Of a stretch of 64,000 nucleotides of DNA, positions 50,668 through 60,224 are shown piece after piece. Numbering within the stretch: position 1 is the stretch's first letter; the number at the start of each line of letters is the position of its first letter. The position numbers were made by a program, and so were the translations under genes. The notes below the pieces were generated by a model. It did not search any database. It had not been told where the DNA came from and saw nothing but the letters and a program-made list of their open reading frames with translations. The stretch is from Glaciimonas sp. (GTDB taxonomy: Bacteria; Pseudomonadota; Gammaproteobacteria; Burkholderiales; Burkholderiaceae_D): assembly GCA_012927585.1 (NCBI GenBank), contig JABBOY010000030.1, positions 124,001 to 188,000 of the forward strand, given 5' to 3'.

Positions 50668-51711
50668 ATGCGTATTAGCACCAATACCATGTATGACGTA
50701 GGGTCAGCCGGTATCAGTCAGCTGCAATCGGATCTCTTTAAAACAAACCAGCATATAGGTTCTAAGCTCAGAATCATGACGCCGGAAGACGACCCGGTGG
50801 GCGCTGCGCGAGCTTTGGTCGTGACGCAGGCCCAGTCGGTCAATGAACAATTCGGTGTCAATCGCCAGAACGCCCAGAGTACCCTCAATGCGGAAGAGGG
50901 CGCGCTAACGAGTATTACAACCTCGTTGCTGGGTGCCCAGTCTACAGTGGTCTATGCAGGCAATGGAGCATTGACCGATACGGACCGCAGTACTCTGGCA
51001 ACGGAATTGCGTGGGCGTTATGAAGAATTGCTAGGGCTTGCAAATACAAAGGATGGCACCGGGAACGCGGTGTTTGCAGGTTATAAAACGTCATCTGATG
51101 CATTCGCGAAAGTTGGCACGAATATCACTTACCAAGGCGATCAGGGACAACGCATGTTGCAGGTCGATACTTCGCGGCAGATGGCTTTGAGCGATACCGG
51201 AAATGCAGTATTCGGTAACAATGGAAGTAATACATTCAAGGCTCTGGACGATATCATCAAGCTATTGCAGACCCCGAAAGGGACACTCAATACAACAGTT
51301 TCAGCGACATCCACCGATCCTGCAGTATCTACTGCTTATGCTTCTGCTGTTGCTGCCAATGCTCTTGCTGCAGCCACTCCTGGTGATGCCGCTCTGGCGG
51401 CGGCAGCAGCAACCGCCACATCTGCTGCTAATGCTGCTGCCATGACCAGTGCTAGTACAGCCCTTAACAAATCTTTTGAAAACGTAGTGAATGTCCATAC
51501 CTCGGTCGGAATACGTCTGAAGGAATTAGACTCGCTCGATAACAGCGGTGCAGACCGGGATTTGCAGTACAAGACCACCTTGTCGCAGTTGCAGGATTTG
51601 GATTTGGTGAAAGCGTATACGGACATCACCCAACAAAAAGCCACACTTGACGCGGCGCAGTTGGCTTACGTTAAAACTACCTCGTTATCCTTGTTTGATT
51701 ATATCAAATAG
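50668..51711 (+). CDS. flgL: Flagellar hook-associated protein FlgL (HAP3)
   Basis: This 347-residue junction protein has the N terminus MRISTNTMYDVGSAGISQLQ and LRIMTPEDDPVGAARALVVT, with a C-terminal LKAYTDITQQKATLDAAQLA-like helix (VKAYTDITQQKATLDAAQLA). Residues about 214-267 are a low-complexity alanine-rich insert (NALAAATPGDAALAAAAATA). It ends 18 bp before the convergent fliR stop with no hairpin visible. Confidence 0.94.
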   Translation: MRISTNTMYDVGSAGISQLQSDLFKTNQHIGSKLRIMTPEDDPVGAARALVVTQAQSVNEQFGVNRQNAQSTLNAEEGALTSITTSLLGAQSTVVYAGNGALTDTDRSTLATELRGRYEELLGLANTKDGTGNAVFAGYKTSSDAFAKVGTNITYQGDQGQRMLQVDTSRQMALSDTGNAVFGNNGSNTFKALDDIIKLLQTPKGTLNTTVSATSTDPAVSTAYASAVAANALAAATPGDAALAAAAATATSAANAAAMTSASTALNKSFENVVNVHTSVGIRLKELDSLDNSGADRDLQYKTTLSQLQDLDLVKAYTDITQQKATLDAAQLAYVKTTSLSLFDYIK

Positions 51712-51729
51712 CCTTTTTTGTTTGTCCAT

Positions 51730-52524
51730 TCAGCGCGGTAGCGTCGATGTCGTTGTCGATATTTGCCTGACGGCATCAAATCCCTCCTGAAACAGCTTTT
51801 CCAGTGGCACTGTCAAATACGGTAGCACCACTGCGATAAGGATGAATCCCACGCTCAACGTTAGCGGAAAACCTATTCCGAAAATATTCAATTGCGGCGC
51901 GGCACGGGTCAGGATACCCAGCGCGATGTTGGTGATCAGGAGCGCTGCCAAAATAGGCAATGACAGTTGTAACCCCGTGCTGAAAATCTTCCCACCCCAA
52001 TTGGCAAGATGATAAAAGCTTTGCACATCCAAAGGCGCCGATACAATAGGTAGTGTCAGAAAACTTTCTGCCAGCGTTGAGATCAACACCAGGTGGCCAT
52101 TCACTGCAAGAAACGCCAAGGTCGCAATCAAGGCGAAAAATTGGCCGATCGCAGTCGATTGTCCGTGCGACTGCGGGTCAAAGAAAGTGGCGAAACTCAG
52201 CCCCATTGTCATGCCTGCGAGGGTACCTGCCATTTCTACTGCGGCAAATACGATGCGCATTGCGAACCCCATAGCCAGCCCGAGAATGAACTGCTCGGTC
52301 AGTATCAATAATCCTTGAAACGAGATGGGATCTAGCGCAGGCACAGCCGGCACCAGCGGCGCAATGATGATCGATAAAAGAAGTCCAAATCCAATCTTGA
52401 CTTGGACTGGCACACTAACATTGCCAAAAATCGGTGCAGCAGCAACCAAGCCGAGGATGCGACTAAGAGGCCATATCAAGCCTGCAATCAATGCGTTGAG
52501 TTCAACACTGGAAAATGTGACCAT
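51730..52524 (-). CDS. fliR: Flagellar export gate protein FliR
   Basis: This 264-residue hydrophobic protein has about six membrane segments. It begins VELNALIAGLIWPLSRILGL VAAAPIFG and contains ALLITNIALGILTRAAPQLN IFGIGFPLTL, the classical FliR signature. It joins FliP and FliQ in the export pore. A 166-bp gap with repeat copy E separates it from fliQ. Confidence 0.95.
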   Translation of the reverse strand: MVTFSSVELNALIAGLIWPLSRILGLVAAAPIFGNVSVPVQVKIGFGLLLSIIIAPLVPAVPALDPISFQGLLILTEQFILGLAMGFAMRIVFAAVEMAGTLAGMTMGLSFATFFDPQSHGQSTAIGQFFALIATLAFLAVNGHLVLISTLAESFLTLPIVSAPLDVQSFYHLANWGGKIFSTGLQLSLPILAALLITNIALGILTRAAPQLNIFGIGFPLTLSVGFILIAVVLPYLTVPLEKLFQEGFDAVRQISTTTSTLPR

Positions 52525-52611
52525 TGTGTTTGATGAGAGTGATTCTGTGCAGATTCAATGCATTGAGATGCATCTTGCAAAATAACCTGCATTGGCTAAA
52601 TGCTGGTGCGT

Positions 52612-52670
52612 GTATTTTGTGGAAAGTACTGTTTTATAGCGGAGAGTGGCTATATTTTGGCTATACTCTG
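52612..52670 (+). repeat. Dispersed intergenic element, copy E
   Basis: GTATTTTGTG starts at 52612, ATAGCGGAGAGTG contains the internal box, and ATACTCTG spans 52663-52670. Spacings are 51 bp and 25 bp. GAGT and ACTC pair around the right half. It is inserted between fliQ and fliR, antisense to their transcript, where neighbouring genes are otherwise packed within a few bases. Confidence 0.68.
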
Positions 52671-52690
52671 CCATAAATTTATTATTGATG

Positions 52691-52960
52691 TTATCCAGAC
52701 AGATTCGATATGCCGGTAAACACGCTTCGCATGTAATCGAGCATGACTGAAAGCATCCACGGCCCGGCAATGATTAAGGCTACAAAAATACCCACTAGTT
52801 TCGGAATGAATGACAGTGTCTGTTCATTAATTTGCGTTGCGGCTTGGAAAATGCTGACTATTAACCCAATTACCAGTGCTGTGAGCAGCATTGGCGCAGC
52901 AACCATTAATGTAATTTCAATCGCATGGCGGCCTATCGACATTACGCTTTCAGGGGTCAT
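52691..52960 (-). CDS. fliQ: Flagellar export gate protein FliQ
   Basis: This 89-residue protein has two transmembrane helices (about 16-38 and 52-75). VMSIGRHAIEITLMVAAPML and ATQINEQTLSFIPKLVGIFV are conserved. It is part of the FliPQR pore complex. It starts seven bases after fliP. Confidence 0.95.
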   Translation of the reverse strand: MTPESVMSIGRHAIEITLMVAAPMLLTALVIGLIVSIFQAATQINEQTLSFIPKLVGIFVALIIAGPWMLSVMLDYMRSVFTGISNLSG

Positions 52961-52967
52961 GGCGGTC

Positions 52968-53783
52968 TCAGTAAAAACTCTCTGCCAATGAGCCGATCAG
53001 AAGCTGCCAGCCATCTACCAGAACAAACAACATCATCTTGAATGGCAGCGCAACGATAGCAGGCGACACCATCATCATACCCATTGACATGAGTACGCTG
53101 GCCACCACCATGTCGATGATCAGAAACGGAATAAAAATGGCAAATCCAATTTGAAAAGCGGTTTTTAGCTCGCTGGTGACAAAAGCAGGAATCAGTATTC
53201 GCAAAGATACATCTTCCGGCCCTTGCAACTGCTTGGAATTGGCAAGCTTCACGAATAATGCCAAATCGGCCTGGCGCGTCTGTTTCATCATGAAGGCCTT
53301 GAGTGGTATGGCGCCTTTATCGAGCGCCTCGGTCATCGTGATTTTATTTTCAGATAAAGGCTGGTAGGCATCCACATATATCTTGTCCAGTACCGGCCCC
53401 ATGACGAAGAAAGTCAAGAATAGAGTAAGGCCAAGCAGAACCTGATTCGGCGGAGCAGACTGTGTGCCCAGCGCTTGTCGCAACAGGGATAAAACGATGA
53501 TGATGCGGGTGAAGCTGGTCATCATCAGTAGACCGGCAGGCAAAAATGAAAGGGAAGTCAGGAGCAGCAGGGTTTGCACGCTCAACGAATAATTTTGTCC
53601 GCCGCCTGCGGCTGGGGTGCTGGTGATGGCCTGCAGGCCGTTCGCTTGCGCGAAAGAAAATACCGGGATAATGAGTAAAATCAGGGGTAGCAGATAGGGT
53701 AGGAAAGTAATTATCTGTATTGCGGGTTTTGCGGCAGGCTGCGGTGTGCGGTAATGTCGTTGCATGAGGTGATTACCTGGCAT
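52968..53783 (-). CDS. fliP: Flagellar export gate protein FliP
   Basis: This membrane protein of about 271 residues has a cleavable hydrophobic N terminus ([17 protein letters not shown]). It then has [45 protein letters not shown], diagnostic of FliP, and the C-terminal [26 protein letters not shown]. The ATG at 53783 overlaps the fliO stop by 11 bases. A later ATG at 53765 is also possible. Confidence 0.96.
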   Translation of the reverse strand: MPGNHLMQRHYRTPQPAAKPAIQIITFLPYLLPLILLIIPVFSFAQANGLQAITSTPAAGGGQNYSLSVQTLLLLTSLSFLPAGLLMMTSFTRIIIVLSLLRQALGTQSAPPNQVLLGLTLFLTFFVMGPVLDKIYVDAYQPLSENKITMTEALDKGAIPLKAFMMKQTRQADLALFVKLANSKQLQGPEDVSLRILIPAFVTSELKTAFQIGFAIFIPFLIIDMVVASVLMSMGMMMVSPAIVALPFKMMLFVLVDGWQLLIGSLAESFY

Positions 53784-54207
53784 TGCGTTTTTCAATGGTT
53801 TGCTTCAACCATTCAGAAAAATTTTTTGTGATAGGTTGTGATTTTGGGTCGAAAGGCATCTCTTGACGCGGCATGGTTGCCAAAGCATTGATTCTTCCTG
53901 GTGTGACGCCCACCACAATCCACTGGCCCCCCGCTTCTACCACCAGAATGCGCTCCCTGGTGCCCACACTGACGCCGCCCACGATTTTTACTGCTGCGTT
54001 GCCGGTAAATTGCCGTCCACCGAAACGCTTGAGCAACCACGCGGCTGCAGCCATTAGTCCCAAAACAGCAAGCAGCCCCAACAATGCCTGAGTGAGATTG
54101 CCGGTATTAGCATTAGCGACTTGCTCCGTCGCCGAATGGGCCGTAACGCAGAACATGGCCAGCAGGCAAGCGCTAAATCGTCGGTATCGAGTTGGTATCG
54201 TCAGCAT
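53773..54207 (-). CDS. fliO: Flagellar export protein FliO
   Basis: This 144-residue protein has a signal-like N terminus ([16 protein letters not shown]), one membrane helix ([20 protein letters not shown]) and the cytoplasmic strand [20 protein letters not shown] typical of FliO/FliZ. It helps assemble FliP. It is 10 bases downstream of fliN. Confidence 0.93.
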   Translation of the reverse strand: MLTIPTRYRRFSACLLAMFCVTAHSATEQVANANTGNLTQALLGLLAVLGLMAAAAWLLKRFGGRQFTGNAAVKIVGGVSVGTRERILVVEAGGQWIVVGVTPGRINALATMPRQEMPFDPKSQPITKNFSEWLKQTIEKRNAR

Positions 54208-54217
54208 GATTGGCGGA

Positions 54218-54640
54218 TCATTTATTGAGTTTTCTAATCCGCTCGGATGGCGTGATGATATCAGTTAAGCGAATGCCGAATTTATCATTCACAACCACTA
54301 CTTCACCTTGTGCGATCAGGCAGCCATTGACCAGTACATCCATCGGTTCCCCTGCCAGACCATCGAGCTCCACCACTGAGCCTTGCGCCAGTTGCAAAAG
54401 ATTTTTGATCGCAATTTTAGTGCGGCCCAGTTCGACCGTTAGCTGTACTGGAATATCAAGTATGAAATCAATATCGTTGTGCGTTCCACCTTTGACTTTT
54501 TGGCCAGAAAAATCCTGAAAAATAGCAGCAGCAGCTGCCGGCTGATTTTTCAGTGCAACTGCGTCTGCCTTTTCCTGCTCGGCGATAGCAGCGCCCCAGT
54601 CATCTTCGGCAATTGCTTTAGAGTTTACGTCATCTGCCAT
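54218..54640 (-). CDS. fliN: Flagellar motor switch protein FliN
   Basis: This 140-residue C-ring protein has the SpoA domain at residues 60-135: LDIPVQLTVELGRTKIAIKN and LVNGCLIAQGEVVVVNDKFG IRLTDII. The N terminus is acidic and variable. It overlaps the fliM 3' end by 11 bases and, with FliM, binds FliH and CheY-P. Confidence 0.96.
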   Translation of the reverse strand: MADDVNSKAIAEDDWGAAIAEQEKADAVALKNQPAAAAAIFQDFSGQKVKGGTHNDIDFILDIPVQLTVELGRTKIAIKNLLQLAQGSVVELDGLAGEPMDVLVNGCLIAQGEVVVVNDKFGIRLTDIITPSERIRKLNK

Positions 54641-55634
54641 TTGTATCTCCTTGCGCTATTTCGTTTGATTGGTAGCTCAACAATTTTTCGACACGCAATG
54701 CATATTGGCCATTAAAAACACCGTAGCTGCAATCCATGACTGGAACGCCATCTACCGTTGCCGCAACAGTTTCGGGAATCGAGAATGGAATGACATCACC
54801 GGCTTTCATATTCATGATCTCGCCCAGGGTAATTTTGGCCAAGCCCAGATTTGCAACGATCTCGACTTCCGCGATCTGGATCTGCTGCGTCATCAGTCGC
54901 ACCCAACGTTTATCGACTTCCAGCGCCTCACCCTGCAGGCTGCTGGTAAGGGTGTCGCGGATCGGTTCGATCATCGAGTAAGGCATGCAAAAGTGCATTT
55001 CACCGCTAACAGACCCCAACTCCAGGGTAAATGTTGTAGCTACAACAACTTCATTCGGAGTTGCGATATTGGCAAATTGGGTGTTCATTTCTGAGCGTAT
55101 ATATTCGAACTCAACCGGATATACGGGCTCCCATGATTTTGCATAAGCCTCGAAAACAACACCCAGTATGCGTTGAATGATGCGTTGCTCGGTTTGCGTA
55201 AAATCTCTGCCTTCCACGCGGGTGTGAAATCGGCCATCGCCGCCAAAAAGATTATCGACAATCAGGAATACCAGATTTGGATCGAACACCATGAGCGCAG
55301 TGCCGCGCAGTGGTTTCATGTGTACCAAATTGAGGTTGGTTGGCACTACCAAGTTGCGTATGAATTCGCTGTATTTGGAAACGCGCACAGAACCAACCGA
55401 TACTTCGCAACTGCGACGCAGGAAGTTGAACAGGCCTATGCGCAATAAGCGTGCAAAACGCTCATTAATGATTTCAAGCGTTGGCATCCTGCCACGTACA
55501 ATGCGTTCTTGCGTGGCAAGATTGTAGGGCCGTACACCAGAGGTATCTTCAGGCGCATGGATGTCATCCTGATCGCCGTTGACGCCCTTGAGCAGGGCAT
55601 CAACCTCTTCCTGGGAAAGGAAATTATCGGCCAT
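54630..55634 (-). CDS. fliM: Flagellar motor switch protein FliM
   Basis: This 334-residue switch protein begins with the CheY-P-binding peptide (LSQEEVDALLKG). The central domain has MPTLEIINERFARLLRIGLF and GDGRFHTRVEGRDFTQTEQR. The C terminus has a SpoA domain. It lies four bases after fliL. Presence of an intact CheY-binding segment implies chemotaxis genes elsewhere. Confidence 0.97.
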   Translation of the reverse strand: MADNFLSQEEVDALLKGVNGDQDDIHAPEDTSGVRPYNLATQERIVRGRMPTLEIINERFARLLRIGLFNFLRRSCEVSVGSVRVSKYSEFIRNLVVPTNLNLVHMKPLRGTALMVFDPNLVFLIVDNLFGGDGRFHTRVEGRDFTQTEQRIIQRILGVVFEAYAKSWEPVYPVEFEYIRSEMNTQFANIATPNEVVVATTFTLELGSVSGEMHFCMPYSMIEPIRDTLTSSLQGEALEVDKRWVRLMTQQIQIAEVEIVANLGLAKITLGEIMNMKAGDVIPFSIPETVAATVDGVPVMDCSYGVFNGQYALRVEKLLSYQSNEIAQGDTNGR

Positions 55635-55638
55635 CGCG

Positions 55639-56151
55639 CTACTGAATTAGAAAAGAGGTAAAAAACACACTTGATACAGACTGTGGTTTGCCTTGCGGCG
55701 AAAAAGGTTGTTTCAGCAGCGCAACGATTTCACTGGAAAGTTGCTTCTTACCCTCTGTTGATGCAATTTCGGAAGGTTTTTTGCTGGAAAGTAGCATCAG
55801 TAAGCGATTGCGGACTTGCGGCATATTCTGTTTGAAAATCTCAGCTTGTTTATCATCTTCAACTTGCAATGTGAACGCTATCTGGAGATATTGGCCGCCA
55901 TCTTCCGACTGCAGGTTGACTGTAAATGATTCCAGGTTGAGGAACACCGGCGGTTTTTCCTGGGTGTTCTTTATTGTATTTTTTGCAGAAACGTTTTTCT
56001 TGTTCAGATACAGTGCACCTGCAGAACCCCCGACACCAATTGCGATTATGGCGATACCCATTATGAGAAATAATTTTTTCCTGGATTTTCCTGGTTTCTC
56101 TTCTGCAGGATCAGCCTTCACATCTTCTTTTGGGGCTGCTTTTGCCATCAT
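55639..56151 (-). CDS. fliL: Flagellar basal body-associated protein FliL
   Basis: This single-pass protein has about 170 residues, with a Lys/Glu-rich cytoplasmic head, a helix (KLFLIMGIAIIAIGVGGSAG) and a periplasmic domain with VFLNLESFTVNLQSEDGGQY and RLLMLLSSKKPSEIASTEGK. The ATG at 56151 follows AAGGA. An earlier ATG at 56166 would add five residues. It starts the fliLMNOPQR run. Confidence 0.93.
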   Translation of the reverse strand: MMAKAAPKEDVKADPAEEKPGKSRKKLFLIMGIAIIAIGVGGSAGALYLNKKNVSAKNTIKNTQEKPPVFLNLESFTVNLQSEDGGQYLQIAFTLQVEDDKQAEIFKQNMPQVRNRLLMLLSSKKPSEIASTEGKKQLSSEIVALLKQPFSPQGKPQSVSSVFFTSFLIQ

Positions 56152-56308
56152 GTTCCTTGTCGTCATGCATTAGTGCATTATCTTCGTGCGCCATTGTGAC
56201 AAAGTGAGGTTACAGATGCAATGAAAAGAGCAGGATGCGAGCGTATATTTATTTCCGTTGTTTTGCGCTGAAGGTTGTCTGGCACTATGTGTCTCGTCAA
56301 GAATACAT

Positions 56309-57676
56309 TCAGGCAAAGGCATCTATCAATCCGAGCTGGGTCGTTCGATTGGTGTCCATGGCAACCGGTGACATATCTTCCGAATGCGAACTGTTCCCGG
56401 TGGTTTGAGCGTTCATCCTGCTACCCGAACCGTTTTGCGCGTTATCCTGGTTCGGCATATTGCTGCTTACGTTAGCCTGTCCAAGCGCAATGCCTGCTTC
56501 GCTCATCATTTCACGTAGCCTCGGCAATGCAGCTTCAAGTGCTTGCCGGACTTCAGGCTGGGCCGCAATGAACGTCGCATCGGCCGAATCCTTGCTGATG
56601 TTCAAGATCACCTGCAATGGCCCAAGGTCTGGCGGATTGAGCGACAAAGTCGCAGTTTGCTGTGTTGCACTGACCATCAATGTAATTTTTTGTCCCAATG
56701 CCTGGTTCCAGGCGCTGCTTCCCACATACGGCGTCAATTTGTCAGAAACGGGGTTTTTAGCAGCCGCTCCGCCTTCCTGCACAATTGCCTGCGATGCCAC
56801 CATGTTTGCGGCAATCGTTGTGGACTTTGAATCATTTTTCTGGAGTGCCGCTGCATCCGTCAATAGTTGTGCCTCGCCTTTTATATTCAGCCCTTGAATC
56901 AAACCAGGCGCTGGTTTGCCAGCGTCATCATTGAGCAAATCCTGTTTTTTCGTATTTTCCAGAAATGTGCGATCTGTTGCCGGATTGCTATGCTTGCCTT
57001 TTCCAATCACAGGATCAAGACCGACATCGACCTTAGGCAGCGCATCTTTGCCGGGCAAAGTGCCATCCAATTTTTCTACTGGTTGGCGCACATTTGCAAC
57101 TAGCGCCAATAGTTTGGCTTCGTCATCGACCTTGGACAACTTGTCTTTGCCAGACAGTGTGTCATCCAATTTTTCTACGGGTTTTTCTACTGGTTGGCGC
57201 ACATTTGCAACCAGCGCCAATAACTTGGCTTCGTCATCGACCTTGGACAACTTGTCTTTACCAGACAGTGTGTCATCCAATTTTTCTACGGGTTTTTCTA
57301 CTGGTTGGCGCACATTTGCAACCAGCGCCAATAGCTCGGCTGTGGCAGATGGCGTTGCTTCAGTGGAATTGCGGGCTATGTCATCGGTTTTTTTGATTTC
57401 TTTTTTGCCATCGCCCTCGCCCTCTACCGACGCGGCATCAGGGTTCAGCTTTGAAGCACTCTCGGATTCAGGTGTTTTTTTGCTGTTTGCAGTATCACTG
57501 GTTTTTTTGACAGGGCTGCTGTCGCTCTGATTGGCTACCTGACGCTCCAGCATCTGCTTGAACGACAGATCTTTAGCAGCTGTGTTATCGGCCGGTTTAC
57601 TGGTTGGCGCAGCTTGCTGAATTGCGCTAACTGGGCTAAATATCATGGGTGTTTGCATTATTTCACCGGTCATCAT
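56309..57676 (-). CDS. fliK: Flagellar hook-length control protein FliK
   Basis: This 455-residue secreted ruler has a polar N-terminal half and a C-terminal Flg_hook domain (about 325-425) with WNQALGQKITLMVSATQQTA and LSLNPPDLGPLQVILNISK. Residues about 112-205 contain a 37-residue unit repeated nearly identically twice, plus a shorter third copy (LLALVANVRQPVEK). Changes in repeat number would alter the ruler. It sits between fliJ and fliL with a 157-bp gap to fliL. Confidence 0.93.
   Translation of the reverse strand: MMTGEIMQTPMIFSPVSAIQQAAPTSKPADNTAAKDLSFKQMLERQVANQSDSSPVKKTSDTANSKKTPESESASKLNPDAASVEGEGDGKKEIKKTDDIARNSTEATPSATAELLALVANVRQPVEKPVEKLDDTLSGKDKLSKVDDEAKLLALVANVRQPVEKPVEKLDDTLSGKDKLSKVDDEAKLLALVANVRQPVEKLDGTLPGKDALPKVDVGLDPVIGKGKHSNPATDRTFLENTKKQDLLNDDAGKPAPGLIQGLNIKGEAQLLTDAAALQKNDSKSTTIAANMVASQAIVQEGGAAAKNPVSDKLTPYVGSSAWNQALGQKITLMVSATQQTATLSLNPPDLGPLQVILNISKDSADATFIAAQPEVRQALEAALPRLREMMSEAGIALGQANVSSNMPNQDNAQNGSGSRMNAQTTGNSSHSEDMSPVAMDTNRTTQLGLIDAFA
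57060..57345 (-). repeat. 111-bp tandem repeat inside fliK
   Basis: The plus-strand string TTTTTCTACTGGTTGGCGCA recurs at 57071, 57182 and 57293, an exact 111-bp period (37 codons). The two units further from the fliK stop are almost identical. The nearest one is diverged and lacks one VEKP segment in the protein. Confidence 0.9.
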
Positions 57677-57696
57677 AGTAAGTGTTTATTTTTCTA

Positions 57697-58137
57697 TTAC
57701 CGTTTGTAGGCTTTTAGCCTTGCTGCATGCTCATCCATCAGTTTTTGATCGCGCTTACCTTCAAGTCGTTGTGCTTCCTCCTGCGCGCGCTGGGAGAGGG
57801 CGCCGAACGACATCTTCTTGTGTGCATTTTCCTGCCATGCAGACCGACTTTCAGCGATGTGCCGTTTCTCGTGTTCCACCGTTATTTCTTGACCGATTAT
57901 GGCACTATCAAGCTTGCCTAAGAAAACTTGATAATTCTGATGGCTCATGATGCTAAGGCCGACCGATCGGGTAGATTCGAATCGTGCCGCATAATCATCT
58001 CGATATTGCTGTAGTAATGCCAGCTTTTGTTCTGCTTCTTCGCCGGCACGGATTGCTATCCCCAACATTTTGGCCGCATCGTCCGTTTTCTTTTCCGCCA
58101 ATGAAATCAGTGTATTTAGTTGAGAAGTGGATGCCAT
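57697..58137 (-). CDS. fliJ: Flagellar export chaperone FliJ
   Basis: This 146-residue, highly charged helical protein has LNTLISLAEKKTDDAAKMLG at the N terminus and a long coiled coil to the end. FliJ forms an antiparallel coiled coil in the ATPase ring centre and links it to FlhA. It follows fliI by 40 bases and precedes fliK by 20. Confidence 0.92.
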   Translation of the reverse strand: MASTSQLNTLISLAEKKTDDAAKMLGIAIRAGEEAEQKLALLQQYRDDYAARFESTRSVGLSIMSHQNYQVFLGKLDSAIIGQEITVEHEKRHIAESRSAWQENAHKKMSFGALSQRAQEEAQRLEGKRDQKLMDEHAARLKAYKR

Positions 58138-58176
58138 GATGGGTTCATTTTAACTTTATTTCTATTATTGCCATCG

Positions 58177-59574
58177 TCAGAATAGAGCGGTAAGTTGCTC
58201 TAAACTTTCTTGAATGCCGGCACGCTCAGAGATAGCTTGTTGCAGAAATGATTCTATTTTGGAATGCAATGTGATGGCTTTGTCCAATACGGGATCGGTT
58301 CCGTGACTGTAAGCGCCGACACTAATTAAATCGCGGTTGCGTTCATAGCGCGAATACAGCTGTTTCAGATGTCGCGCCTGCTCCTGCTGTTGTGGCGAAG
58401 TGATATTGTTCATGGCGCGACTGATCGACTGCTCAATATCAATCGCTGGGTAATGCCCGCTTTCGGCTAGCGCTCTACTGAGCACGATATGGCCGTCCAG
58501 AATAGCCCGCGCCGCATCTGCAATCGGGTCTTGCTGATCGTCTCCTTCTGTTAGCACGGTATAAAAAGCGGTAATCGACCCGCCATTGATGTCACCGTTG
58601 CCGGCGCGTTCGACCAAAATCGGCATTTTGGCAAAAACAGAGGGTGGATATCCTTTTGTTGCTGGCGGCTCGCCAATGGCAAGTGCTATCTCGCGTTGTG
58701 CCATCGCGTAGCGGGTTAAGGAATCCATGATTAACAATACATGTTTGCCCTGATCGCGGAAATGTTCCGCAATCGCGGTTGCATAAGCAGCCCCTTGCAA
58801 CCGCATCAAAGGCGGGGTATCGGCGGGAGCCGCAACCACTACAGAGCGCGCCAGCCCTTGCGCTCCCAATATTTGCTCAATGAACTCCTTGACTTCCCTG
58901 CCACGTTCGCCAATCAGCCCAACTACAATCACATCAGCTGCGGTGTACCGCGCCATCATCCCAAGCAGTACGCTCTTGCCCACGCCTGAACCTGCGAACA
59001 AACCCATCCTTTGGCCGCGACCCACCGTCAGAATGCTATTGATGGCACGTACACCCACATCAAGAATGTCGGTAATTGGGGCGCGCGATAACGGGTTGGC
59101 TGCTCTTACGTTAAGCGGAGCCGTGTGAGTCGCAAGAATAGGGCCCAGGTTGTCCAGTGGCCGGCCGGCCCCATCCAATACCCGGCCCAGCAGTTCCGCG
59201 CCAACAGGAAGATGGCGGGTGCGATCACTAGGTCGACGGCGCGGATGCATGACTTGCCCCGGGCTAGGCAGGGTATGCATAATCTCGACCGGAAAAACAC
59301 GCGCTCCCGGCGCAATCCCTTCGACGTCGCTTTGTGGCATCAAAAAAATACGTTCACCATCAAAACCAACCACTTCGGCCTCAATAAGGGCTCCATTATT
59401 TAACGGGATGGTACATCCACTGCCAATCGGCAATTTCAGGCCGACTGCCTCCATCACCAACCCGGCTACACGTGTGACGCGACCTGATACCTGCATGGGT
59501 TCCGCGATTGCCAGCAGCTCGTGGCAATCGTGCAGGTACGCTTGCCAGCGAACGCTGTGAGACTGGCTCGTCAC
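58177..59574 (-). CDS. fliI: Flagellum-specific ATP synthase FliI
   Basis: This 465-residue ATPase energises substrate release during export. Walker [34 protein letters not shown] and Walker [21 protein letters not shown] are present. The N-terminal beta-barrel has [20 protein letters not shown]. It starts with GTG in a GTGA overlap with the fliH stop. Confidence 0.97.
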   Translation of the reverse strand: MTSQSHSVRWQAYLHDCHELLAIAEPMQVSGRVTRVAGLVMEAVGLKLPIGSGCTIPLNNGALIEAEVVGFDGERIFLMPQSDVEGIAPGARVFPVEIMHTLPSPGQVMHPRRRPSDRTRHLPVGAELLGRVLDGAGRPLDNLGPILATHTAPLNVRAANPLSRAPITDILDVGVRAINSILTVGRGQRMGLFAGSGVGKSVLLGMMARYTAADVIVVGLIGERGREVKEFIEQILGAQGLARSVVVAAPADTPPLMRLQGAAYATAIAEHFRDQGKHVLLIMDSLTRYAMAQREIALAIGEPPATKGYPPSVFAKMPILVERAGNGDINGGSITAFYTVLTEGDDQQDPIADAARAILDGHIVLSRALAESGHYPAIDIEQSISRAMNNITSPQQQEQARHLKQLYSRYERNRDLISVGAYSHGTDPVLDKAITLHSKIESFLQQAISERAGIQESLEQLTALF

Positions 59575-60224
59575 GGCGCTAGCCAGTCTGTTTGGGAATC
59601 CAGTGCGCTGGCAATGCGATGCCAGCGGGATTGCGTGGTGGCATCGATCTGATTGCTGCCTGTTTCAATCCGACAGCCACCGCGTTCCATGGATGGCTCT
59701 TCCTTGACGCGCCAGCCTGCTTCGTCCAGAGCTGTTCCAAGGTGCTCTCTGATTAGGGAAGCATCATCGGGATTAAGAAAAAGCAATGCCGGCTGCACCA
59801 GGTTGGGCAAATAATGGATGGCTTCATTAATGATCGGAAGCACCAGCTCGGGTCGAATCTTCAGTGCATTTTTGAGCATTGCCTTTGATAGATCCAGCGC
59901 CAAATCCATAAGGTCTTTGGCGATCAATTCGTCAGCCCTGGTGACCTGGTCATTAAATGCTTCTGCAATTTTTTGTAAAATATTCAGTTCGGCTGCGGCC
60001 TTGCTGCGGCCTTGCGCTAGTCCAGCGGCATGACCTTCCTTGCATCCATCGGCATAACCTTGCAGGCGGGTTGTTTCATGGATTGCGGCAATCTGTTCAG
60101 CTGTCGGCAGGGCAATTTGCGCTGACATATCCTGCAACTGCACCGACTTCTCGTCACCGAACGAAGCCATCTCCCATCGTTGATAAGCGGATAACTGTTC
60201 TTTTGGGATCAAATGATTAGACAT
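59571..60224 (-). CDS. fliH: Flagellar assembly protein FliH
   Basis: This ATPase regulator has about 217 residues. The N terminus [15 protein letters not shown] carries aromatic residues that can dock on the C ring. A glycine-rich helix follows ([20 protein letters not shown], a Gx3G series), then a C-terminal domain. The start at 60224 lies within the last codons of fliG. A longer frame upstream has no FliH similarity. Confidence 0.92.
   Translation of the reverse strand: MSNHLIPKEQLSAYQRWEMASFGDEKSVQLQDMSAQIALPTAEQIAAIHETTRLQGYADGCKEGHAAGLAQGRSKAAAELNILQKIAEAFNDQVTRADELIAKDLMDLALDLSKAMLKNALKIRPELVLPIINEAIHYLPNLVQPALLFLNPDDASLIREHLGTALDEAGWRVKEEPSMERGGCRIETGSNQIDATTQSRWHRIASALDSQTDWLAP

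Noticed and set aside
57060-57345. Regular direct repeats considered as a CRISPR array
   Set aside because: The units are contiguous, in frame with fliK and have no variable spacers.
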